Part shown: in pieces, positions 1-5,442 of the stretch
How positions within the stretch are numbered: the first letter of the stretch is position 1
Layout of the letters: each line of letters opens with the position of its first letter
Source of the DNA: a bacterium
GTDB lineage: Bacteria; Vulcanimicrobiota; Vulcanimicrobiia; Vulcanimicrobiales; SCRA01
Direction of reading: 5' to 3'
NCBI GenBank assembly: GCA_028869325.1
Contig: JAGWST010000423.1
Span: forward strand, 1 to 6,320
DNA: 6,320 nt
Notes under the pieces: model-generated
Databases searched by the model: none
Told to the model about the DNA's origin: nothing
Seen by the model: only the letters and a program-made list of their open reading frames with translations
Position numbers and translations under genes: made by a program

Positions 1-366
1 ATCAACCCGATGATCGTCGATGGTCAGATCCACGGCGGCCTGACGGAGGGCTACGCGATCGCCTTCATGCAGGAGATCCCATACGACGCCGAGGGAAACT
101 GCCTGGCCAGCAACTTCACGGAGTACCTCGTGCCGACGGCGATGGAGACGCCGCACTGGGAGACCGATCGCACGACGACCCCGTCGCCGCACCATCCGAT
201 CGGCGCCAAGGGCGTCGGTGAGTCGCCCAACGTCGGCTCGCCGGCAGCCTTCGTGAACGCCGTGGTGGATGCGCTCTCGCACCTGGGCGTCCGGCACGTC
301 GATATGCCGCTCACTCGCGAGCGGATCTGGAGAATTCTGCGCCAGCATGGGGTCGACGAAACATGA
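1..366 (+). CDS. coxL: Aerobic carbon monoxide dehydrogenase large subunit, C-terminal end (partial, start outside window)
   Basis: This is the C-terminal ~121 residues of a xanthine-oxidase-family molybdenum hydroxylase. The reading frame is open from the first base and stops at 364-366. The segment GAKGVGESPNVG contains the conserved active-site glutamate of the family (codon 220-222), which in CO dehydrogenase lies beside the Mo-Cu centre. The stretches GQIHGGLTEGYA, TEYLVPTAMETP and TTTPSPHHPIGAKG read much more like CoxL than like xanthine dehydrogenase or aldehyde oxidase. CoxL works with CoxM (FAD) and CoxS (Fe-S) to oxidise CO to CO2 and pass electrons to the respiratory chain. The active-site loop that separates form I (AYxCSFR) from other forms lies upstream of the window, so true CO activity cannot be proved here. 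The following cox maturation genes support the call. The stop overlaps the next start by 4 bases (ATGA). Confidence 0.93.
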   Translation: MNPMIVDGQIHGGLTEGYAIAFMQEIPYDAEGNCLASNFTEYLVPTAMETPHWETDRTTTPSPHHPIGAKGVGESPNVGSPAAFVNAVVDALSHLGVRHVDMPLTRERIWRILRQHGVDET

Positions 367-833
367 AGATCGAGATGAAGGGGGTGGAGCGCGTGAGCGC
401 CACGCCCGAGCAGGCATTGCGCTTCGTGAGCGATCCCAATCGCGTCGGCCCGTGCATGCCCGACCTGCAGAGCTTGCAGATCGCCGACGCCCACCACTTT
501 GTGGCGGTCGTGAGAGTCGGCGTTGGACCCGTGCGCGGAAACTTCAAGATGGACGTGCAGTTGGCGTCCGATCCGGCGAGGCCCAGCGAGCTCGATCTCA
601 CCGCGAAGGGCAGCGGCATGGGCAACGGGATGAACTTGCGCAGCCACGTGCGCGTCGTGCCCGTGAGCGACGGCTCGGCCGAACTGCACTGGACGGCGGA
701 GGCCGCCGTCAGCGGGCCGCTCGCCTCGATCGGTGGCCGCTTGCTGCAAGACCAAGCGAGAAAGACCACCGAGAGCATGTTCGCCGCCATCCGTGAGGCG
801 CTGCAGTCGCCGCAGGCCTCGACGGCGTCGTGA
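363..833 (+). CDS. coxG: CoxG-like SRPBCC family protein (CO dehydrogenase subunit G)
   Basis: This 156-residue protein has the usual length and layout of the CoxG branch of the SRPBCC (START-like) fold. An N-terminal strand (MKIEMKGVERV) is followed by the helix-turn region ATPEQALRFVSDPNRVGPCMPDL. Then come the central GVGPVRGNFKMDV segment and a C-terminal helix region, AAVSGPLASIGGRLLQDQARK, that matches the family's conserved end. In Oligotropha-type systems CoxG is reported to help anchor or place CO dehydrogenase at the cytoplasmic membrane. That role is family knowledge and not visible here; no membrane segment is seen. The ATG overlaps the coxL stop (ATGA), with only a weak GGGG about 10 bases upstream, so translation probably depends on coupling to coxL. 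An alternative ATG four codons later has no better ribosome site. Confidence 0.92.
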   Translation: MKIEMKGVERVSATPEQALRFVSDPNRVGPCMPDLQSLQIADAHHFVAVVRVGVGPVRGNFKMDVQLASDPARPSELDLTAKGSGMGNGMNLRSHVRVVPVSDGSAELHWTAEAAVSGPLASIGGRLLQDQARKTTESMFAAIREALQSPQASTAS

Positions 834-1777
834 TCGCCGGCGGTCCGAACGCGGCGCGCCTCTCCGAGCTCTCCCGTGAGCTCGCTGCCGCGGGCGTGCC
901 GTTCGCGCTGGCCACCGTCGTTTATCGCCGGGCTCCGGTCTCTTCGCACATGGGCGACAAGGCGATCGTCACGGGAGACGGGCGCCTCTTCGGCTGGATC
1001 GGCGGCAACTGCTCGCAGTCGGTCGTACGGCGCGAGGCGCTCGCCGCCATCGCCACGGGGCAGCCGAAGCTCGTGCGCCTCACGGTCGATGCGGAGCAGA
1101 TGGCCGCGGAGCGTGCCTCGGTGACGACGATCTCCATGGCCTGCCCCAGCGGCGGCGAGGTCTCGATCTACATCGAGCCACACGTCGCGGCGCCGCAGAT
1201 CGTCGCCATCGGCGAGACGCCGATCGCGCGCGCTCTGGCACGGATGGCGCCCATCCTCGATTTCGAGGTGACGGTCGCCGGCGCCGGCGAGCTCGATGCG
1301 CTGCATTTCGCGCCGATGTCATTCGTCGTCGTGGCGACGGCGGGGCAGTACGACGAAGAGGCGGTGGGTGCGGCGCTGCGCTCGCCGGCGCGCTACGTGG
1401 CGCTGGTCGCCAGCCGCCGGCGCGCCAAGAGCGTGCTGGGCGCGCTGGCCTCCACCGGCTTCACGCGCGAGCAGCTGGGGCGCGTCCATTCGCCGGCGGG
1501 GCTCGACATCGGCGGCGTCAGCCAGGAGGAGATCGCGCTGAGCATCCTCGCGGAGATCGTCAAAGAGTATCGCCTGTCGCAGCGCGAGCTGATGAGCCGT
1601 GCTGAGGAGGTGCGGGTGCGCGACGATGCGGCGGCTCACGATCCCGTCTGCGGGATGGACGTAGAGATCGAGGGCGCGCGCAACCTCGCCGAATACGGCG
1701 GAAGCGTCTACTACTTCTGCTGCCCGCGCTGCCGCACGAGCTTCCTCGAGGCACCGGAACGGTATCTCTCGGTGTGA
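830..1777 (+). CDS. XdhC/CoxF-family molybdenum cofactor maturation protein with C-terminal YHS domain
   Basis: This 315-residue protein has three parts. Residues ~8-117 are an XdhC/CoxI-type N-terminal domain: ATVVYRRAPVSSHMGDKAIV, the GWIGGNCS signature with Cys61, and ACPSGGEVSIYIEP with Cys104-105 region. Residues ~122-245 are an XdhC-type Rossmann domain: VAIGETPIARAL, then VASRRRAKSVLGAL and SPAGLDIGGVSQEEIALSILAEIV, the typical family ending. Residues ~269-314 are a YHS domain, DPVCGMDV followed by YYFCCPRC and a closing RYL, with Cys274, Cys297, Cys298 and Cys301 as possible metal ligands. XdhC proteins bind the molybdenum cofactor and deliver its sulfurated form to the hydroxylase; CoxF and CoxI belong to this family in cox clusters. 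The YHS fusion suggests metal handling, perhaps copper, but that is inference. The GTG start overlaps the coxG stop (GTGA) and has no clear ribosome site, which fits coupled reinitiation. Confidence 0.92.
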   Translation: MIAGGPNAARLSELSRELAAAGVPFALATVVYRRAPVSSHMGDKAIVTGDGRLFGWIGGNCSQSVVRREALAAIATGQPKLVRLTVDAEQMAAERASVTTISMACPSGGEVSIYIEPHVAAPQIVAIGETPIARALARMAPILDFEVTVAGAGELDALHFAPMSFVVVATAGQYDEEAVGAALRSPARYVALVASRRRAKSVLGALASTGFTREQLGRVHSPAGLDIGGVSQEEIALSILAEIVKEYRLSQRELMSRAEEVRVRDDAAAHDPVCGMDVEIEGARNLAEYGGSVYYFCCPRCRTSFLEAPERYLSV

Positions 1778-2655
1778 GCGCCGCGTTCCAGACCGTCGAA
1801 GAGGTCCAAGCGCTGCTCGCCTCGTCAGGCTACGTTGCCCACTACGGGCTGGCGTCGGCCATCTTCCTGGCCTGCCGCCTGCCGCAGCCGCTCCTGCTGG
1901 AGGGAGAGCCGGGTGTCGGCAAGACGGAGCTGGCGCGGGCGCTGGCCGGAGGTTTGGAGACAACATTCATTCGTCTGCAGTGCTACGAAGGTATCGACAG
2001 CCGAGAGGCTCTCTACGAGTGGAACTACCTCGAGCAGCTCTTGGAGATCCGCAAGCACGAGTCGGCGCGCGCGCCTGATGAGGGCCGGGAGACCGATCTC
2101 TTCACCTGGCGGTTCCTGCAACCGCGCCCGCTGCTGCGTGCGCTGCTCGAGAGCAACGAGAGCCCGGCCGTGCTCCTCATCGACGAGATCGATCGCGCCG
2201 ACGAGGCTTTCGAAGCCTTTCTGCTGGAGTTCCTCTCCGACTTTGCGATCACGATTCCCGAGATCGGCGGCGTGCGTGCGCGTGTGGCACCTATCGTCGT
2301 GATCACCTCCAACCGCACGCGCGAGCTGCACGATGGGTTGAAGCGCCGTTGCCTCTTCCATTGGGTGGAGTATCCGTCACTGGAGCAGGAGCTTGCGATC
2401 GTGCAGTTGCGCGCGCCGGAGGTTTTGCCGGAGCTTGCGGCGGCCGTTGCGCTTGCCGTACGGCGGCTGCGGGGTCTGGATCTGCAGAAGCCTCCCGGTG
2501 TGGCGGAGAGCATCGCGTGGTCTCGCGCCGTGCGTGCGCTGGGCCGCGATGAGCTGACGCGGGAGGTGGCGCGCCAGACCCTGGGCGTGGTGATCAAGAA
2601 CCGCGACGATTGGGAGCGCGTCACTGAGTCGCGAGATGCCTGGCTTGCGGGCTGA
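1774..2655 (+). CDS. coxD: MoxR-family AAA+ ATPase, CO dehydrogenase maturation factor CoxD
   Basis: This 293-residue AAA+ ATPase is close to the usual CoxD length. Walker A is GEPGVGKT (residues 44-51), Walker B LLIDEIDRAD (134-143) and sensor 1 TSN (178-180). The basic LKRRC at 189-193 supplies the likely arginine finger and PPGVAESIAW (240-249) is in the sensor-2 position. The spacing TFIRLQCYEGIDSREALYEW between Walker A and B is characteristic of the MoxR/CoxD branch. In Oligotropha carboxidovorans CoxD is a membrane-associated chaperone ATPase needed to build the sulfurated Mo-Cu centre of CoxL. The GTG start overlaps the preceding stop (GTGA). A VWA partner gene follows directly, which is the standard MoxR-VWA pairing. 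Assignment as CoxD and not another MoxR rests on the position behind coxL, coxG and the XdhC gene. Confidence 0.95.
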   Translation: MSAAFQTVEEVQALLASSGYVAHYGLASAIFLACRLPQPLLLEGEPGVGKTELARALAGGLETTFIRLQCYEGIDSREALYEWNYLEQLLEIRKHESARAPDEGRETDLFTWRFLQPRPLLRALLESNESPAVLLIDEIDRADEAFEAFLLEFLSDFAITIPEIGGVRARVAPIVVITSNRTRELHDGLKRRCLFHWVEYPSLEQELAIVQLRAPEVLPELAAAVALAVRRLRGLDLQKPPGVAESIAWSRAVRALGRDELTREVARQTLGVVIKNRDDWERVTESRDAWLAG

Positions 2656-4000
2656 TCTGCGGGACCCCAGGGGCAGCTGCGTGCGCTTCGCGCGGCTGCT
2701 GCGCACCCGCGGCGTGCGCGTCGCGCCGGATCAGACGGTGCGCTGGATACGCTCACTGGATCTCATGCGCTCACGGAGGCCGCAGGATCTCTACTGGTCG
2801 GGGCGGCTGAATCTGGTCACGGCCCCAGCGCAGCTGGAGACCTACGACGCGCTCTTCCGGGCGTTCTGGGTCACGTTGGAGCACCCGGCGCTGGACGTGC
2901 TCGATGGTCGCGACGTACGCCATCTGCCGCATGGGGAACGCGGAGATGCGACGCTCACGAACGCCGATCCCGGCGATTGGGCGTCGTCGCGCGGCGAGCC
3001 GCGGGAGGGCGCGGGCTCGGGCCGGGGGCTTCCCGGCATGGAGGCCTGGGCGCGCGTCCAACCCGTGGAGTCGCACGGCACAGAGACGGAAGAGGCCAGC
3101 GGCGAGAGCGATCGTGAAGCGGCGCGCGGCCTCTACAGTCCGTTGGAGATCTTGCGCGAGCGGGACTTCGCCGCGTTCTCCGGGGCGGATGTCGCCGCAT
3201 TGCGGGAGATGTTGCGCGCCGGCGCGTGGTGGGAGCCGCGCATGGCATCTCGGCGGACACGGCCGGCGCTGCACGGCCGGCAGGTGGATCTGCGAGCCAC
3301 GCTAGGCTCCGTTGCGCGCACGGGCGGCGAGCCCGTGATCGTGCGCCATCGACGCCGCCGGGACGTGTGGCGTAAGTGGGTCTTCCTATGCGACATCTCC
3401 GCCTCGATGTTGCCGTACAGCGAGGCCTATCTGCAGTGTCTGCACGCCGTCGTTGCGCGCCGCCCCCGTACGGAGGTCTTCCTCTTCGGCACGCGGCTCA
3501 CGCGCGTCACGCCGCAGCTCAGGCGCCAGCAGGCCCCAGACGTGGAGGCGTACATGGCGGGCGTGCGCGATTGGCACGGCGGCACGCGCCTGGGCGCATC
3601 GCTCGAGGCATTCCTTCGGCAGTACGGACACCGCGGCATGGCGCACGGCGCCGTCGTCTTCGTTCTCTCCGATGGGCTCGATCAGGGCGAAGCGGGTCAC
3701 GTCTCCGGCGCGATGCGTCGGCTGCGCCATCTAGCCTACGCGGTCGTGTGGATCAACCCGCTCAAGAAGTCTCCGCGTTACGCGCCGTTGGCCCGCGGCA
3801 TGGCGGAGGCCATGCCCTACATCGACGAGTTCGCATCGGGGCACAGCCTCGCCACGCTTGCGAAGGCGCTGTCCGCAGCGGCATCGTGTTCGCCCGGCTC
3901 CAAGCGCTCGCCGGAGCTCCCCATTGGCGCTCGACCCGCGCGAGGGTCCGTCGGACCGGCCCGCCAGGCGTTGTTGACGTGGGCAGGTGGCTACGAGTAG
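2636..4000 (+). CDS. coxE: VWA domain protein, CO dehydrogenase maturation factor CoxE
   Basis: This 454-residue CoxE-like protein has a conserved helical N-terminal region (residues ~16-85, VRFARLLRTRGVRVAPDQ then FRAFWVTLEHP). A Gly/Glu-rich linker of about 65 residues follows (~100-165), then a C-terminal VWA domain (~245-410). The metal site is complete: D-I-S-A-S at 253-257, Thr317 in GGTRLG and Asp346 in LSDG. The final family motif IDEFASGHSLATL is at 396-407, followed by a ~40-residue low-complexity tail. CoxE partners the CoxD ATPase in maturing the Mo-Cu centre, in particular copper insertion (family knowledge). The ATG at 2636 overlaps coxD by 20 bases. A GTG at 2681 is a serious alternative, with AGGGG seven bases upstream and the family homology starting there. 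The stop TAG at 3998-4000 is also part of the tRNA promoter. Confidence 0.94.
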   Translation: MPGLRADLRDPRGSCVRFARLLRTRGVRVAPDQTVRWIRSLDLMRSRRPQDLYWSGRLNLVTAPAQLETYDALFRAFWVTLEHPALDVLDGRDVRHLPHGERGDATLTNADPGDWASSRGEPREGAGSGRGLPGMEAWARVQPVESHGTETEEASGESDREAARGLYSPLEILRERDFAAFSGADVAALREMLRAGAWWEPRMASRRTRPALHGRQVDLRATLGSVARTGGEPVIVRHRRRRDVWRKWVFLCDISASMLPYSEAYLQCLHAVVARRPRTEVFLFGTRLTRVTPQLRRQQAPDVEAYMAGVRDWHGGTRLGASLEAFLRQYGHRGMAHGAVVFVLSDGLDQGEAGHVSGAMRRLRHLAYAVVWINPLKKSPRYAPLARGMAEAMPYIDEFASGHSLATLAKALSAAASCSPGSKRSPELPIGARPARGSVGPARQALLTWAGGYE

Positions 4001-4003
4001 AAT
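3974..4003 (+). promoter_or_regulatory. Sigma70-like promoter for the tRNA pair, overlapping the coxE stop codon
   Basis: A -35 box TTGACG (3974-3979) and a -10 box TAGAAT (3998-4003) are separated by 18 bases. Each differs from the consensus at one position. Transcription would start near 4010, about 15 bases before the first tRNA, and no coding region lies between. The -10 box begins with the TAG stop of coxE, so the promoter sits inside the last eight codons of that gene. Confidence 0.72.
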
Positions 4004-4024
4004 GGCGGGGCCGTGTTCGGCAGC

Positions 4025-4099
4025 GGGCCTGTAGCTCAGCGGTAGAGCGGCCGGCTCATAACCGGCTGTGCGCAGGTTCGAATCCTGCCGGGCCCACCA
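4025..4099 (+). tRNA. tRNA with CAT anticodon: probably tRNA-Ile2 (lysidine-type), otherwise elongator tRNA-Met
   Basis: A complete cloverleaf is seen. The acceptor GGGCCTG (4025-4031) pairs with 4089-4095 with one G-U. The D stem is GCTC/GAGC (4034-4037, 4045-4048). The anticodon stem GCCGG/CCGGC encloses the loop CTCATAA (4055-4061) with anticodon CAT at 4057-4059. The T stem is GCAGG/CCTGC with loop TTCGAAT. The discriminator is A4096 and the CCA end (4097-4099) is encoded. It is not an initiator: base 1 pairs normally with base 72, and the three GC pairs below the anticodon loop lack the GGG/CCC pattern. C4-G69 and C5-G68 are present. In E. coli these pairs mark tRNA-Ile2 for TilS lysidine modification and are absent from elongator Met, so Ile2 is favoured. 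It shares a promoter and terminator with the tRNA-Glu 12 bases downstream. Confidence 0.96.
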
Positions 4100-4111
4100 G
4101 ACCGCGATCGC

Positions 4112-4186
4112 GGCGCCATCGTCTATCGGCTAGGACATCGCCCTTTCAAGGCGAAAAGACGGGTTCGATTCCCGTTGGCGCTACCA
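4112..4186 (+). tRNA. tRNA-Glu (TTC)
   Basis: This is a complete cloverleaf. The acceptor GGCGCCA (4112-4118) pairs with TGGCGCT (4176-4182), with a G-U as the terminal pair. The D arm starts GTCT (4121) after T8-C9, as in most tRNA-Glu genes. The anticodon stem TCGCC/GGCGA encloses the loop CTTTCAA (4143-4149), with anticodon TTC at 4145-4147. The T stem is ACGGG/CCCGT with loop TTCGATT. The discriminator is A4183 and the CCA end is encoded (4184-4186). The 3' part is also the antisense of the integrase 3' end, so this gene is the probable insertion target of the element to the right. The tRNA is intact, as expected if the element restores the 3' end when it integrates. Confidence 0.97.
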
Positions 4187-5442
4187 GGAAAAGCCCGTCG
4201 TGTCGGGCTTTTTTGATGCCCGGATGGCTGCGGTCGGCCTAGAGGTTGGTCATGACTTCCGGGAACGGCCTGCGCAAACCGCTCGAGCCGCTCGCCGAGG
4301 CGGTCGATGCCCTCGCGCTGCGCGTCGGCCAACAGGTGTCCGTAGACGGCAAGCGTGGTCGTTGGGCTGCTGTGCCCAAGGATCGCTGCCGTGGTCGTCA
4401 CGTCAACGCCTGAGGTGAGCAGGTGGGTCGCGGCCGTGTGGCGCGCATCGTGCAGCCGCGTCGTCGAGACGCCGGCCTTCGTGGCGATCCGCTTGTAGGC
4501 GCACGTGGCAGCCATCGGCGTCACCCGGCAACCGAGCTCGTTGGCGAAGATGGCGCCCTCGTCTTGGTACGCCTCGCCGGCGACCAGCTTCTCCTGCGCC
4601 TGGAATGCGTGCTGCTTGCGCAGGGCGACGATCGCGAGATTCGAGAGCGGGACCACGCGCACGCGATCGGTCTTGGTGCTCTTCATCCTGAGGCCGCCGC
4701 GCGTCTGGCCGAGACTCCTGCGGATGCGAAGCGTGCGCCGGTCGAAGTCCACATCGGACCAATCGAGCGCGCAGAGTTCGCCGCGTCGGGCGCCGGTCGA
4801 GAGCGCGACGGTTACGAGCGTTTCCCAGTGCGACCCCTTCGCCGCAGCCAGGACGCGGCCGATCTCGTCGGCGTCGAGTGCCTTCGCGGCCGACTTGGGG
4901 ATCTTCGCGGTCCGCACCTTCGCGCACGGATTGATGGCGATCGTTTCCTGCCCGACCGCCCAATTCAACGCGGCGTTGAGCAACGCGCGGCAATGAAAGA
5001 GCGACTTCGGACCGAGCCCCTGGCCGTTCGCGCCGCCCTCCGTGCTCAAGCGCGACAACCAGCGGTTGATCGCCTTCGGCTTCAGCTCGACGAGGCGCAA
5101 CGTCCCGAGGTGCGGCAGCACGTAGAGCCGGGCGACGTCGTCATAGCGTTCCATCGTCTTAGCTGCCCGGTGGAGGCGACGGCGATCGGCAAGGTAGTCC
5201 TCGATGATCTCCTTAACCGTCACGCTTGCCGAGGGGCGAGTAAGACCTTTCTCGCGCTCGCTGACCGCGTCGCGTTCGGCGCTCTCAGCCGCCTCCTTCG
5301 TGCGGAAGCTGCCGATGTACTGACGACGCCGGCGTCCGCCTTCGGTCGTGTCGAGAACGACGACGTAGCGGTCATGCCGCCGGCGGCGTCCGCCTTCCGG
5401 CTTGGGCGTATCGCTACGGGACTTGCGCTTGTAGATGCTCAT
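4123..5442 (-). CDS. int: Site-specific tyrosine recombinase (phage/island-type integrase)
   Basis: This 439-residue protein has an N-terminal arm-binding-like domain (residues ~1-66, basic, with YIGSFRTKEAAESAERDA), a core-binding SAM-like domain (~74-165) and a catalytic domain (~188-375). All catalytic residues are present: Arg219 in TGARRGE, Lys257 in the beta-hairpin, His331 and Arg334 in HDARH, His357 in LGHSS and the nucleophile Tyr367 in VYGHL. It would integrate and excise the element at the adjacent tRNA-Glu. The ATG has AGAGG 8 bases upstream (5451-5455) and overlaps the stop of the upstream gene by 4 bases (ATGA). Residues 420-439 and the stop are antisense to tRNA-Glu, and residues ~410-418 are encoded by the tRNA terminator. 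The tail after ~390 is therefore not a conserved domain and would probably differ in the excised circular form. Confidence 0.97.
   Translation of the reverse strand: MSIYKRKSRSDTPKPEGGRRRRHDRYVVVLDTTEGGRRRRQYIGSFRTKEAAESAERDAVSEREKGLTRPSASVTVKEIIEDYLADRRRLHRAAKTMERYDDVARLYVLPHLGTLRLVELKPKAINRWLSRLSTEGGANGQGLGPKSLFHCRALLNAALNWAVGQETIAINPCAKVRTAKIPKSAAKALDADEIGRVLAAAKGSHWETLVTVALSTGARRGELCALDWSDVDFDRRTLRIRRSLGQTRGGLRMKSTKTDRVRVVPLSNLAIVALRKQHAFQAQEKLVAGEAYQDEGAIFANELGCRVTPMAATCAYKRIATKAGVSTTRLHDARHTAATHLLTSGVDVTTTAAILGHSSPTTTLAVYGHLLADAQREGIDRLGERLERFAQAVPGSHDQPLGRPQPSGHQKSPTRRAFPGSANGNRTRLFALKGRCPSR
4143..4186 (+). other. Probable attachment site (attL) in the tRNA-Glu anticodon-to-3' end region
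   Basis: An integrase gene converging on the 3' half of a tRNA gene, with its reading frame ending inside that tRNA, is the usual arrangement where a genomic island or prophage has integrated. The crossover core would lie in the 3' part of tRNA-Glu (anticodon loop, T arm or 3' end). The exact core cannot be set because the matching attR copy is not in this window: I found no second copy of the tRNA-Glu 3' end up to 6320. The bounds given are therefore only the plausible zone. Confidence 0.45.
4189..4214 (+). terminator. Rho-independent terminator of the tRNA pair
   Basis: A 9-bp perfect stem (4189-4197 with 4204-4212) has a GCCCG core, a 6-base loop TCGTGT and a run of six T at 4209-4214. 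It begins two bases after the encoded CCA of tRNA-Glu. On the minus strand the same hairpin is followed by only four T, so it could act weakly against the integrase transcript, in which it lies inside codons ~410-418. Confidence 0.92.
5330..5397. repeat. 14-bp direct repeat at 5330-5343 and 5384-5397 inside the integrase N-terminus
   Basis: The 14-base sequence CGGCGTCCGCCTTC occurs twice with a 54-base period, exactly 18 codons and in the same frame. On the minus strand each copy encodes part of an EGGRRRR motif, at residues 16-22 and 34-40 of the integrase. The motifs flank a short predicted strand (RYVVVLD) in the arm-binding-like region. An in-frame local duplication or selection for two basic patches could explain it. 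Confidence 0.85.

Noticed and set aside
51..1306. Minus-strand frames opposite coxL, coxG and the XdhC gene
   Set aside because: The plus-strand genes have clear family motifs and linked overlaps. The antisense products are low-complexity and unrecognisable.
3376..4242. Plus-strand frame running through the coxE 3' end and both tRNAs
   Set aside because: It is a shifted frame of coxE with no family features and would translate two tRNA genes and a terminator.
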